The translations under genes and the position numbers were made by a program. Positions 25,577 through 34,120 of a DNA stretch of 64,000 nt are shown one piece after another. A model generated the notes under the pieces. That model was not told where the DNA came from and did no database searches. It worked only from the letters and a program-made list of their open reading frames with translations. Each line of letters begins with the position of its first letter. The first letter of the stretch is position 1. The DNA lies in the NCBI RefSeq assembly GCF_902833225.1, contig NZ_CADFEI010000019.1, positions 62,001-126,000 on the forward strand, written 5' to 3'. The stretch is from Burkholderia sp. BCC1644. GTDB lineage: Bacteria > Pseudomonadota > Gammaproteobacteria > Burkholderiales > Burkholderiaceae.

Positions 25577-26518
25577 ATGAACCTGCACCAATTTCGCTTC
25601 GTGCGCGAGGCCGTCCGGCAGAATTTCAACCTCACCGAGGCCGCGAAGGCGCTCTACACGTCCCAACCGGGGGTATCGAAGGCGATCATCGAGCTCGAGG
25701 ACGAGCTCGGCGTGGAGATCTTCACGCGGCACGGCAAGCGCGTGCGCTCGCTCACCGAGCCGGGCAGGATCATCCTCGCGTCGGTCGAGCGGATCCTGCA
25801 GGAGGTTGAGAGCCTTAAAAGGGTCGGGAAGGATTATGCCGCACAGGATCAGGGCAACCTGACCATCGCCGCGACCCACACGCAGGCCCGCTACTCGCTG
25901 CCGGCCGCGATCGCCGAATTCAAGAAGCGCTTCCCGAAGGTGCACCTGTCGATCCTGCAGGGCAGCCCGACGCAGGTGGCCGAGATGGTGATCCACGACC
26001 AGGCCGATCTCGCGATCGCGACCGAGGCGATCTCCGACTACAAGGAGCTCGTGTCGCTGCCCTGCTTCCAGTGGCATCACGCGGCCGTCGTGCCGGCCGA
26101 CCATCCGCTGCTCGAACGCAAGCCGATCACGCTCGACGATCTCGCGCAGTACCCGCTGATTACATACGAGGGTGCGTTCGCGGGCCGCAAGAAGATCAAC
26201 CACGCATTCGCGCTGCGCGGGCTGTCGCCGGACATCGTGCTCGAGGCGATCGACGCGGATGTGATCAAGACCTACGTCGAACTCGGCCTCGGCGTCGGCA
26301 TCATGGCCGACATCGCGTTCAACCCGGAGCGCGACCGCAACCTGCGGCTGATCCCGGTCGGCCACCTGTTCGGCAGCAACGTGACGCGCGTCGCGCTCAA
26401 GCAGGGCGCCTACCTGCGCAGCTATGTGTATACGCTCGTCGAACTGCTGTCGCCGACGCTGACCCGCAAGCTGATCGAACAGGCGCTCAAGGGTGAAGCC
26501 GAATCGTACGAGCTCTGA
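25577..26518 (+). CDS. cysB: CysB-type LysR regulator
   Basis: This 313-aa LysR regulator belongs to the CysB/Cbl group. The N-terminal sequence MNLHQFRFVREAVRQNFNLT with the HTH LYTSQPGVSKAIIELEDELG is characteristic, as is the effector-domain region TIAATHTQARYSLP that binds acetylserine or sulfate-type ligands in relatives. A GGAAGGG ribosome binding site lies 8 nt before the start. Being divergent from cysI, it likely activates sulfate assimilation. CysB versus a paralogue such as Cbl or SsuR cannot be settled here. Confidence 0.88.
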   Translation: MNLHQFRFVREAVRQNFNLTEAAKALYTSQPGVSKAIIELEDELGVEIFTRHGKRVRSLTEPGRIILASVERILQEVESLKRVGKDYAAQDQGNLTIAATHTQARYSLPAAIAEFKKRFPKVHLSILQGSPTQVAEMVIHDQADLAIATEAISDYKELVSLPCFQWHHAAVVPADHPLLERKPITLDDLAQYPLITYEGAFAGRKKINHAFALRGLSPDIVLEAIDADVIKTYVELGLGVGIMADIAFNPERDRNLRLIPVGHLFGSNVTRVALKQGAYLRSYVYTLVELLSPTLTRKLIEQALKGEAESYEL

Positions 26519-26536
26519 GCCGCGTGTATAAACGGA

Positions 26537-26562
26537 GGGGCGCATATCGCGCCCCTTTTTGC
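26537..26562 (+). terminator. intrinsic terminator after the cysB-type gene
   Basis: GGGGCGC and GCGCCCC form a 7-bp stem with a 5-nt loop, followed by TTTTT. It lies 18 bp after the stop codon. Confidence 0.85.
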
Positions 26563-26582
26563 TGCCCGACGGAGATTCCCGC

Positions 26583-27740
26583 ATGACGCTTCCCGCCCTG
26601 CTGCGCCGCGCCGCCGGCGCCGCCCTCTTGCTGGCCTGCGCGGCCGCGCAGGCCGACCTGAAGGTCGGTGTCGACCTGTCGTCGACCGGCCCGGCCGCCG
26701 CGATCGGCATCACGAGCAAGAACGCGATCCTGATGTGGCCGAAGACGATCGCCGGGCAGCCCGTCCAGGTGACGGTGCTCGACGACGCGTCCGATCCGGG
26801 TACCGCGGTGCGCAACATCCGCAAGCTGGTCGACGAGGATCACGTCGATGTCGTCGTCGGGCCGAACATCACGCCGGCCGCGCTTGCGGCGCTCGACACG
26901 GTCGCTGCCGCGCAGACGCCGATGATCACGCTGGTCGGCTCCGGCGCGATCGTCGAGCCGCAGGAAGGCGCGCGGACCTGGGCGTTCAAGATGGCGCAGA
27001 GCGACCGCGCGATGGCCGACGTGATGACGCGCTACATGGCAAACCACGGCGTGAAGACGGTCGGCTTCATCGGCTTCGCGGACAGCTACGGCGACAGCTG
27101 GCTGAACGAATTCACGCGCTTTGCCGATCTGCGCAAGATCCGCGTCGTCGCGACCGAGCGCTTCAACCGCACCGACGCGAGCGTCACGGGCCAGGCGCTG
27201 AAGCTGATCGCGGCGAAGCCCGACGCGATCCTGATCGCGGGCTCGGGCACGCCGGCCGTGCTGCCGCAGCGCACGCTGATCGAGCGCGGCTACAAGGGCC
27301 CGGTCTACCAGACGCACGGGATCGCGACGCCGGAATTCATCAAGCTCGGTGGCAAGGATGTCGACGGCACGCTGTTTCCGACGCAGCCGGTGGTCGTCGC
27401 GCGTACGCTGCCGGCCGACCATCCGGCCCGCAAGGCCGCGCTCGCATTCGTCGACGCATACGAGGCGAAGTACGGCGCCGGCACGGTCACGCAGTTCGCG
27501 GGCGACGCGGCGGGCGTCTACCCGCGCCTCGCCGACGCGGTCGGCCGCGCGCTGAAGGCCGCGCAGCCCGGCACGCCCGCGTTCCGCGCGGCGCTGCGGC
27601 GCGAGCTGGAACGCGCGCACGAGCTCGTCGTGCCGAACGGTGTCGTCAATGCCAGCGACAAGGATCATGTGGGGCTCGATCAGCGTGCGAGCGTCATGGG
27701 GATCGTGAAGCAGGGCCGGTTCGTCTACCTGAGCCAGTGA
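26583..27740 (+). CDS. orphan ABC transporter binding protein (branched-chain amino acid type)
   Basis: This 385-aa periplasmic binding protein of the LivJ/type I fold has a signal peptide ending near AAQA-D (about residue 23) and no lipobox. Family features are VGVDLSSTGPAAAIG at the mature start, VTVLDDASDPGTAVRNIRKL, and a central KTVGFIGFADSYGDSW. No permease or ATPase gene is adjacent, so it must work with a transporter encoded elsewhere or serve as a sensor. The ligand is not predictable; such proteins bind Leu/Ile/Val, amides or aromatic acids. The start at 26583 follows ACGGAG with 8-nt spacing. Confidence 0.84.
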   Translation: MTLPALLRRAAGAALLLACAAAQADLKVGVDLSSTGPAAAIGITSKNAILMWPKTIAGQPVQVTVLDDASDPGTAVRNIRKLVDEDHVDVVVGPNITPAALAALDTVAAAQTPMITLVGSGAIVEPQEGARTWAFKMAQSDRAMADVMTRYMANHGVKTVGFIGFADSYGDSWLNEFTRFADLRKIRVVATERFNRTDASVTGQALKLIAAKPDAILIAGSGTPAVLPQRTLIERGYKGPVYQTHGIATPEFIKLGGKDVDGTLFPTQPVVVARTLPADHPARKAALAFVDAYEAKYGAGTVTQFAGDAAGVYPRLADAVGRALKAAQPGTPAFRAALRRELERAHELVVPNGVVNASDKDHVGLDQRASVMGIVKQGRFVYLSQ

Positions 27741-27765
27741 CTGCGCGACCGGCACGCCGGGCAGC

Positions 27766-27794
27766 TTGCCCGGCGTCTGGATTTCGGACATAAT
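27766..27794 (+). promoter_or_regulatory. promoter of tRNA-Leu
   Basis: TTGCCC (27766-27771) and CATAAT (27789-27794) are separated by exactly 17 bp, followed by a GC-rich discriminator. Predicted transcription starts about 35 bp before the tRNA. The -35 overlaps a GCCGGGCA/TGCCCGGC hairpin that may end the preceding gene. Confidence 0.65.
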
Positions 27795-27836
27795 CCGCGT
27801 TTCGCCGCGCACAATCGCATGCGCGGTCAGGATCAA

Positions 27837-27921
27837 GCCCAGGTGGTGAAATTGGTAGACGCAGGGGACTCAAAATCCCCCGCCGCAAGGCGTGCCGGTT
27901 CGATTCCGGCCCTGGGCACCA
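27837..27921 (+). tRNA. tRNA-Leu (anticodon CAA)
   Basis: The 85-nt sequence folds into a class II tRNA. The acceptor stem is GCCCAGG/CCTGGGC with encoded ACCA. The anticodon stem is GGGGA/TCCCC around the loop CTCAAAA, giving anticodon CAA (reads UUG). A long variable arm contains CGCC..GGCG, and the T arm is GCCGG-TTCGATT-CCGGC. The class II shape with CAA anticodon is leucine. Confidence 0.97.
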
Positions 27922-27952
27922 GTATTTCGCAGCGCCATGCGCTGCACCGTCG

Positions 27953-27990
27953 AAACCCGCGCAAGCTCACTGCTTCGCGGGTTTTTTGTT
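27953..27990 (+). terminator. intrinsic terminator after tRNA-Leu
   Basis: AAACCCGCG and CGCGGGTTT pair, with inner AAGC/GCTT extending the stem, and TTTTTTG follows. It ends the tRNA transcript. Confidence 0.88.
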
Positions 27991-28071
27991 TTGGCCGCAC
28001 GCGATGCCCGCCGCAACGCGCGCCCTCCCGCGACGGTCCAAGCATCAGGGAACGCAGCAAGGAGGCAAGCC

Positions 28072-28239
28072 ATGTCCAGGCGCGTCATTTCAATCCCGAT
28101 CCGCGTCGGCGTGCTCGCCGCGCTGCTGTCGATCATGTTGGGCGGATGCGACCTGCTCCGCGAGCCGCCCGTACCCGACTGGCCGGGGCCGCATGCGCCC
28201 TACCCGTTCCCGGACAACATTCCGCATCGCACCGAATGA
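28072..28239 (+). CDS. small lipoprotein, 55 aa
   Basis: This short gene encodes a basic N-terminus (MSRRVISIPIR), a hydrophobic stretch and the lipobox MLGGC, with Cys at about residue 25. The mature peptide is about 31 residues, Pro-rich and ending YPFPDNIPHRTE. It has an excellent ribosome binding site, AAGGAGG, 6-7 nt before the ATG, which argues for a real gene. I do not recognise the family. The first residues after Cys (DLL) include Asp at +2, the inner-membrane retention signal in enterobacteria. Confidence 0.7.
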   Translation: MSRRVISIPIRVGVLAALLSIMLGGCDLLREPPVPDWPGPHAPYPFPDNIPHRTE

Positions 28240-28279
28240 CCGCATCGGACGGCCGCGCGCCGCGGCACGGGCCGCGCGT

Positions 28280-29173
28280 TCAGTCGTGCTCGCAGAACCG
28301 CAGGATCGCGTCCGCGACGGCCGCCGGCGCCTCGCGTTGCGGAAAGTGCCCGGCCGCATCCACGATCCGCCGCTCGTAGCGGCCGGCGAAGAACCGTTCG
28401 CGCCCCGCCGAGCTGTCCGGATGATTGCAGGCATCCGCGCCGCCGTGCAGCACGAGCGTCGGCACCGCCAGCACGGGCGCCGGGTTGAGCCGCGCATTGT
28501 CGTCGGCATAGGCCGGTGTGCCCGGCGCGAAACCCCAGCGATGCCGGTACGAATGCAGCACGACGTCGATCCAGTCGGGCCCGTCGAACGCGTCGGCCGC
28601 CACGTCGAAATCGCTGTCGCGATACCAGCCGGGCGGCGACCACGTGTCCCACATCAGGCGGGCAAACGCACGGCGATCGTCGCGCAGCGCCTGCTCGCCG
28701 CGCGGTGTCGCCATGAACCAGTGATACCAGTAGTTGCGCGCCTGCTGCAACGACAGCGGCTGGCCGGGATCGTTGGTGCCGTAACCGACCGACAGCATCA
28801 CGAGATGCGAAGCGGCACCGTCACGCAGCCCGCACGCGTTCGCGGCCGCCCGGGCGCCCCAGTCATGCCCGACCAGCACGGGCCGCTCGACACCGAGCAC
28901 ATCGACGAATTCGAGCAGGTCGCGCCCGAGCGCCGCGAGCTCGCCGCTGCGCGGCACGGACGCATCGCGAAAGCGCGTCGGCGCAAAGCCGCGCAGCGCG
29001 GGCGCCAGCACGCGGTAGCCGCGCCCGGCGAGCGCTGCCGCCACCGCTTCCCAGCCGACGGGACTGTCCGGCCACCCGTGCACAAGCACGGCCACGCGCT
29101 CGCCGCGCGGGTTCCATTCCAGATAGGCAATATCGAGCGACGCGGTCGTCGCATGCGCATGGGTCGTCATCAT
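28280..29173 (-). CDS. alpha/beta hydrolase, epoxide hydrolase-like
   Basis: This 297-aa alpha/beta-fold enzyme has the oxyanion motif VLVHGWPDSP (about residue 32). Its nucleophile elbow VGHDWGARAA (about 105) has Asp at the nucleophile position, pointing to the epoxide hydrolase/haloalkane dehalogenase group rather than Ser hydrolases. The catalytic His is in DAAGHFPQRE near the C-terminus, and a Trp/Tyr-rich cap (RNYWYHWFM) precedes it. The substrate is unknown. Ribosome binding site GGAGG lies just before the start at 29173. It is divergent from a LysR gene that may control it. Confidence 0.85.
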   Translation of the reverse strand: MMTTHAHATTASLDIAYLEWNPRGERVAVLVHGWPDSPVGWEAVAAALAGRGYRVLAPALRGFAPTRFRDASVPRSGELAALGRDLLEFVDVLGVERPVLVGHDWGARAAANACGLRDGAASHLVMLSVGYGTNDPGQPLSLQQARNYWYHWFMATPRGEQALRDDRRAFARLMWDTWSPPGWYRDSDFDVAADAFDGPDWIDVVLHSYRHRWGFAPGTPAYADDNARLNPAPVLAVPTLVLHGGADACNHPDSSAGRERFFAGRYERRIVDAAGHFPQREAPAAVADAILRFCEHD

Positions 29174-29240
29174 GTCCTCCGTTGGGTCAGCCTGAGGGCA
29201 CGATGGTAGGCCGGCCTTTCATCACGATTCACGGAGTATC

Positions 29241-30173
29241 ATGATTCATTCTTTGAATTTCACGTTGAATCGATTGATGGAACCGCTGACCGATCCCGCG
29301 TCGACCGCACTCGACATCACGCTGCTGCGCACCTTCCTCGAAGTCGTCGACAGCAGCGGATTCGCGCCGGCGGCGGAACGTCTCGCGCTCACGCCCTCCG
29401 CCGTCAGCGGCCACATCAAGCGGCTCGAACAGGCCGCCGGCACCGTGCTGCTCGCGCGCACGACGCGCCGTATCGCGCTCACGCCGGCCGGCGACACGCT
29501 GTACGCCTACGCGCGCAACATCGTCGACATGGAGCGCGAAGTGCGCGCGCGGCTGCGCGGCGCGCCGGCGCACGGGCCGCTGCGGGTCGGTGCGTCGGAG
29601 GACTTTGCCGGTGCGTGGCTGCCGCACGTGCTGCGCACGTTCCGCGACCGCCACCCGCGTATGGCGATCGAGCTGAAGGTCGGGATCACTGCATCGCTGC
29701 TGCGCGAACAGACGCTCGGCCGGCTCGATGTCGTATTCGGCAAGCAGTGCCGGCAGGTCGACACGCCGGGCGAATTGCTGTGGGAAGAGCCGCTCGTGTG
29801 GGCCTTCGCGTCGGACCGCGCGCTCGACGCCGGCGGCGAAGTGCCGCTCGCGCTGTTTCCGCAGCCGTGCGTCTATCGGGAAGCGGCCGTCGCGGCGCTC
29901 GCCGCCGCGCTGCGGCCGTTCCGCGTGCTGTTCGAGAGCAGCAGCATGGCCGGCTGCGTGTCGGCCGCGCTCGCCGGCTTCGCGGTCACCGCGCTCGCGC
30001 GCAGCCAGTTGCGCGACGGCCTGCGCGAATGCGGGCCGCAGGACGGCCTGCCGGCGCTGCCGGCCGCGCGCTTCTATGCGTTCGCGGCGAAGCTCGACGG
30101 CCCCGGCGCGGCGTTGATCGACGCGGTGCGGGACGCCGGGCGCCACCGGCAGTTCGCGGCGCTGGACGACTGA
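29241..30173 (+). CDS. LysR-family regulator divergent from the hydrolase gene
   Basis: This 310-aa LysR regulator has its HTH at about residues 25-85 (LDITLLRTFLEVVDSSGFA, then LALTPSAVSGHIKRLEQ), about 16 residues later than usual. The start at 29241 has GGAG at 5-nt spacing. The in-frame ATG at 29277 would remove the extra residues but has no ribosome binding site. Only 67 bp separate it from the divergent hydrolase gene, so autoregulation and control of the hydrolase are likely but unproven. Confidence 0.84.
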   Translation: MIHSLNFTLNRLMEPLTDPASTALDITLLRTFLEVVDSSGFAPAAERLALTPSAVSGHIKRLEQAAGTVLLARTTRRIALTPAGDTLYAYARNIVDMEREVRARLRGAPAHGPLRVGASEDFAGAWLPHVLRTFRDRHPRMAIELKVGITASLLREQTLGRLDVVFGKQCRQVDTPGELLWEEPLVWAFASDRALDAGGEVPLALFPQPCVYREAAVAALAAALRPFRVLFESSSMAGCVSAALAGFAVTALARSQLRDGLRECGPQDGLPALPAARFYAFAAKLDGPGAALIDAVRDAGRHRQFAALDD

Positions 30174-30196
30174 AACGTACGCGACGGCTGGCGCGA

Positions 30197-31132
30197 TCAG
30201 TCGCCGTCCGCGCCCTGCCCGGCCGCCGTCTCCGTCAGCGCATCGGCCATCAACTCGCCGAACCACTCGATGAATGCATTGAGCCGGCGCGACCGATGGC
30301 GGCGGTGCGGATACACGGCCGACACGTCCATCGGCTCGGCTCGGTAGCCGGGCATCACGTCGACGAGCGCGCCGCTTTCCAGCAGATGTTCGACGTCGAA
30401 CCGCGGTATCTGGATCAGCCCCATGCCGGCAATGCAGCCGGCGATATAGGTTTCGGCGTTGTTGACGATCACGCGGCTCGGCAGCGTCAGCGTGTGGCGC
30501 TGGCCGTCCGCGCAGTATTCCCACCCGAGTTCGCGCCCCGTCGTCGGCGACGCATAGCCGATCGCCCAGTGCCCGTGCGCAAGCGCATCCGGGCGCTCGG
30601 GAACGCCGCACTCGCGCAGATAGTCGGGGCTCGCGCAGTTGATCAGCGTGAACTGCCCGAGCGGCCGCACGACGAGGCTGCTGTCCGCGAGCCGCCCGAC
30701 GCGGATCGCGCAATCGACGCCTTCCTGCACGAGGTCGATCGAGCGGTCGGTCGAGCCGAGCGACAGTTGCAGCTTCGGGTAGCGGTGGAACAGTGACGGC
30801 AGCGCGGGCGCGACGACACGGCGCGCGATCCGGCTCGGCACGTCGACGTTCAGCCGTCCGACGACGTCGCGGTCGCGGCGGCGAAACAGGCGGTCGAGAT
30901 CGTCGGCTTCCGCAAGCAGGCGCCGGCCGCGTTCGAGCAGCAGCGTGCCGTCGGCCGTGAGCTGCACCTGGCGCGTCGTGCGATGCAGGAGGCGCGTGCC
31001 GAGCCCCGTCTCGAGCTGCTGGACGGCCGCCGACACGGTCGCGCGCGGCACGTCGAGCGCATGCGCGGCCTTGATGAAGCTGCCCATTTCGGCAACCTGC
31101 AGGAAGATTCTGACCTGATCCAGCTTGTCCAT
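30197..31132 (-). CDS. LysR-family regulator
   Basis: This is a 311-aa LysR regulator of the large group close to AaeR/DsdC-like proteins. The HTH spans MDKLDQVRIFLQVAEMGSFI and ALDVPRATVSAAVQQLETGLG at residues 1-60, and LHRTTRQVQLTADGTLLLERG follows. The start at 31132 gives canonical spacing; the in-frame extension to 31243 has no family similarity. It lies 157 bp downstream of the dehydrogenase gene on the same strand, so co-transcription or control of that gene is possible. Confidence 0.86.
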   Translation of the reverse strand: MDKLDQVRIFLQVAEMGSFIKAAHALDVPRATVSAAVQQLETGLGTRLLHRTTRQVQLTADGTLLLERGRRLLAEADDLDRLFRRRDRDVVGRLNVDVPSRIARRVVAPALPSLFHRYPKLQLSLGSTDRSIDLVQEGVDCAIRVGRLADSSLVVRPLGQFTLINCASPDYLRECGVPERPDALAHGHWAIGYASPTTGRELGWEYCADGQRHTLTLPSRVIVNNAETYIAGCIAGMGLIQIPRFDVEHLLESGALVDVMPGYRAEPMDVSAVYPHRRHRSRRLNAFIEWFGELMADALTETAAGQGADGD

Positions 31133-31289
31133 CGGCAGGGAACGTGGGTTCGGACGACCGTCGCCGCCAGCCGCTGCACATCGCGGCAAGGTCGGCGGCA
31201 CAGAGAAAACGGGCGCGCGGCTGCACGCCCGTTCATTGTCCACGCAAACGCGTCATTGCGGTGGGCCGCGCGGCCCGTGAGCGGCCCGG

Positions 31290-32063
31290 TTACTTGGTCG
31301 TATAGCCGCCGTTGATCAGGATCGTCTGGCCGGTGATCCACCAGCCGTCGGTCACGAGATGGCGGATGAACGGCACGACGTCCTCGATGTCGGTCAGGCC
31401 CGTCTTGCTGAACGGCGACAGCGCGGCCGCCGTCTTGTGATACGCAACCGCATCGGCGCCTTCGGCCGGATAGAAGAACGGCGTATCCATCGGGCCCGGC
31501 CCGACGGCGGTCACCGAGATCCCGCGTGCGCCGTATTCCTTCGACGCCGCGCGCGTGAAGTGCTCGACCGGCGCCTTCGACCCTTCGTACGCCGCATAGA
31601 ACGGCGTGAACGCGCCGAGCAGCGACGTCACGAGCGTGACGAGCTTGCCATGATCCTCGAGGTGCCGCCCGGCCTCCTTGATGAAGAAGAACGCAGACTT
31701 GCTGTTGACCGCGAACATCTCGTCGTACTCGGCCTCGCTGATCTCGGTGAACGGCTTCTTCAGCACCTTGCCGACCGTGTTGATCGCGATGTCGATCTTG
31801 CCGAAGCGCTGCTTCGCGTCGTCGAACAGCTTCTCGACCGCGGCGGCCGTGGTCAGGTCGGCCTGGAACGTTGCGGCTTGCGCGCCGGCCGCGCGCACCG
31901 CGGCGGCCGTCTCCTCGGCCTGCGCCTGCGACGCCGCGCTGTTGTAGTGAATCGCCACCGCCTTCGCGCCGTGGCCTGCCAGATCCCGCGCGATCAGGCC
32001 GCCGAGATTCTTGGCGCCGCCTGCGATCAGGACGACCTTGTCTGCGAGCGTGTGAGTTGCCAC
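31290..32063 (-). CDS. short-chain dehydrogenase/reductase
   Basis: This 257-aa classical SDR enzyme has the Rossmann glycine motif VVLIAGGAKNLGG near residue 10, a variant of TGxxxGxG, then the AINTVGK segment (NNAG position, here NTVG). The catalytic Ser is in TLVTSLLGA, with Tyr and Lys in YEGSK. The C-terminal TGQTILINGGYTTK is typical. It likely uses NAD(P)H on a carbonyl or hydroxyl substrate that cannot be predicted. It is transcribed leftwards ahead of a LysR gene. Confidence 0.87.
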   Translation of the reverse strand: MATHTLADKVVLIAGGAKNLGGLIARDLAGHGAKAVAIHYNSAASQAQAEETAAAVRAAGAQAATFQADLTTAAAVEKLFDDAKQRFGKIDIAINTVGKVLKKPFTEISEAEYDEMFAVNSKSAFFFIKEAGRHLEDHGKLVTLVTSLLGAFTPFYAAYEGSKAPVEHFTRAASKEYGARGISVTAVGPGPMDTPFFYPAEGADAVAYHKTAAALSPFSKTGLTDIEDVVPFIRHLVTDGWWITGQTILINGGYTTK

Positions 32064-32242
32064 GGTTGACTCCTTTTTCCGTTGAACGAAGCTAGGAGTG
32101 TAGGCACGCGCGACGCGCCGGTCAGCCGGTCGCGGCTGGATGGATTATCCAGAAAAACGATCCAATCGGAGCGATGCTGTGTGGTCAGCCGCACCGACGG
32201 CGACGACGGATTCCGCACCAGGCCGAACGGCCAGCCGCCGTC

Positions 32243-32743
32243 TCAGCGAGCGTAAAGCGCCGCGTCGATCTTGCCGAGCAGCCACTGCATGCCGGCCAGA
32301 TGCTGCTGGTCGTGGCTGCACAGGTAGTGGACGAGCCCGCGCACGGTCAGCGAACCGTAGCCGTCGAACTCGCCGGTGCGCTCGAACTGCTCGGGAGTCA
32401 CGCGCGACAGCAACTCCAGCGTTTCGCGTCGCGCTTCGCGGATCGCCGCGAGCACGTCGGACGCATACGCATCGTTGTAGCGGCGCTCGATCGCGAGCGC
32501 GTCGCCATCGATCGACGCGAGCAGCGGCCGGTCCTCGTCGAGCATCCGCCGCAGCCGCACGTGATAGCCGTCGATCTCGATGTCGCGCACGTGGCAGAGC
32601 TGCCCGAGCGGCGAGAAATGCTCGCTCGGGATCCCGGCCCAGTCGTCGGGCGTCCAGCGCGCGTAGCCGTCGGGGACGGCCGCGAAATGCGCTTCGAGCT
32701 GACGGGGGAAATCGGCGAGTGCGTCGAGCGTCGTCGGGTTCAT
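32243..32743 (-). CDS. DinB-like four-helix protein
   Basis: This 166-aa protein is of the DinB/DUF664-like superfamily, which are four-helix bundles that often bind a metal through three His. Candidate ligands are in QLCHVRDIEIDGYH (about 48-61) and HYLCSHDQQHLAGM (about 138-151). The family includes damage-inducible proteins and thiol transferases. The specific role here is unknown. The start at 32743 was chosen; an in-frame extension overlaps the copC-like gene. Confidence 0.78.
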   Translation of the reverse strand: MNPTTLDALADFPRQLEAHFAAVPDGYARWTPDDWAGIPSEHFSPLGQLCHVRDIEIDGYHVRLRRMLDEDRPLLASIDGDALAIERRYNDAYASDVLAAIREARRETLELLSRVTPEQFERTGEFDGYGSLTVRGLVHYLCSHDQQHLAGMQWLLGKIDAALYAR

Positions 32744-32808
32744 GCGGGAAACTCCCTGTCGGATGAGGGCGACGACAACCCTGGCACGGGCCTGCCGCCG
32801 CCGTTGCG

Positions 32809-33183
32809 TCACTTCACGCTGAAACCGTACGCGCCCTGCGTGCGGTGCCCGTCGGTCGCGACGGCCACCCATTTCACCGTATAGGCGCCGGCGCCGATTG
32901 CCGTCAGCGGCACCGTCATCCGCTTGCGGTTCGACGCGTCGATGCGCGCGCGGCCGTCCGATACCGTGTTGCCGCCGCCGTCGACGACGACGATCGAGCT
33001 GAATGCCGGCTCCAGCGGCTCGGTGAAGTCGATCGTGACGGCAGCCGGTGCGGCGGCCACCGCCGCGCCTGCCGCCGGATCGCTCTTCGCGAGATGCGCG
33101 TGCGCGAACGCGGCCGACGAGACGGTCGCGGCAACGATGAGGGTGGCGGCCTGGCGGCCGAACGGGAATGAATCGAAACGCAT
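32809..33183 (-). CDS. copC: CopC-type periplasmic copper-binding protein
   Basis: This 124-aa protein has a signal peptide (basic start, SSAAFA then HAHLAKSDP) and a CopC beta-barrel domain. The mature N-terminus begins with His, the usual Cu(II) ligand. The C-terminal WVAVATDGHRTQGAYGFSV matches the family end, with Asp and His as further ligands. It probably binds or hands over copper in the periplasm. No copD/pcoD partner is adjacent, which is unusual but not rare. The start is at 33183. Confidence 0.85.
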   Translation of the reverse strand: MRFDSFPFGRQAATLIVAATVSSAAFAHAHLAKSDPAAGAAVAAAPAAVTIDFTEPLEPAFSSIVVVDGGGNTVSDGRARIDASNRKRMTVPLTAIGAGAYTVKWVAVATDGHRTQGAYGFSVK

Positions 33184-33297
33184 GGACTTTCCGTGAAGAA
33201 TGAACGGGCGCCGCACCCCGCGCGGCGTTCCGGCAGCTTACCAGCGCATGCGCGTTCATGCCGGTCATCGGCCGCCGCTTGATAGAATGCGCGCGCT

Positions 33298-34014
33298 ATG
33301 GATCTCGAAAGCATTCTCTACACTCAGGGCTTCGGCTCGCGCCGCCAGTGCCGCGGCCTGATCGAAGCGGGCCGCGTCGCCGTCGCGGGCACCGGCGCGA
33401 CCGACCCCGACGCCACGTTCGACACCGACGGCCTCGTGTTCTCGGTCGACGATACGGCGTGGCCGTTCCACGCACGCGCATATCTCGCGCTCAACAAGCC
33501 GGCCGGCTACGAGTGCTCGCGCGATCCGCAGCATCACGCGAGCGTGTTCAGCCTGCTGCCCGCGCCGCTCGTCGCGCGCGGCGTACAGTGCGTCGGCCGT
33601 CTCGACCAGGACACGACCGGCCTGCTGCTGCTGTCCGACGACGGTCAGTTCGTGCATGCGTACACGTCGCCGAAGCGCAAGGTGCCGAAGACCTACGTCG
33701 CGACCGTGCGCCACCCGCTCGACGATGCGCAGCTGAATGCGCTGCGTAGCGGCGTGCAGCTGCACGGCGAGCCGAAGCCGATCGCGGCCGTCGCCGCCGA
33801 CGCGCGCGACACGCACGCGCTCGCGCTGACCGTCCTCGAAGGCAAATACCACCAGGTCAAGCGCATGGTGGCGGCGGCGAGCAATCGCGTCGAGTTGCTG
33901 CACCGCGAAAGCATCGGCGGCTTCACGCTGCCGGGCGATCTCGCGCCGGGTGCGTGGCGCTGGCTCGATGACGCCGACCTTTCAGCGCTGCGCAATCCAG
34001 TCAAAACCCTGTAA
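33298..34014 (+). CDS. rsuA: RsuA-family rRNA pseudouridine synthase
   Basis: This 238-aa enzyme is of the RsuA/RluB/E/F family. It starts with an S4 RNA-binding domain (QGFGSRRQCRGLIEAGRVAV, residues about 9-28) and continues to the catalytic motif GRLDQDTTGLLLL (Asp near 104). KYHQVKRMVAA is the C-terminal family segment. Length and layout fit RsuA (pseudouridine 516 of 16S rRNA), though RluE-like specificity cannot be excluded. Confidence 0.86.
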   Translation: MDLESILYTQGFGSRRQCRGLIEAGRVAVAGTGATDPDATFDTDGLVFSVDDTAWPFHARAYLALNKPAGYECSRDPQHHASVFSLLPAPLVARGVQCVGRLDQDTTGLLLLSDDGQFVHAYTSPKRKVPKTYVATVRHPLDDAQLNALRSGVQLHGEPKPIAAVAADARDTHALALTVLEGKYHQVKRMVAAASNRVELLHRESIGGFTLPGDLAPGAWRWLDDADLSALRNPVKTL

Positions 34015-34120
34015 GGGAAAATCCGCACGACCGTTCGGTGCCCGGCCGCGTCTCGGCCGCAGGTTCCCCCGCTATACTGAACTCACAAGCTGCAAGAGCA
34101 GCGATGCAGGGGGAGATACC

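Noticed and set aside
27837..28239. tRNA-Leu as an integration site for a mobile island
   Set aside because: No integrase, no repeat of the tRNA 3' end, and the following genes look like the same composition as their surroundings.
34015..34120. Full promoter for the 62-aa membrane protein
   Set aside because: TATACT at 34073 resembles a -10 box but no acceptable -35 lies 16-18 bp upstream, so I did not list it as a promoter.
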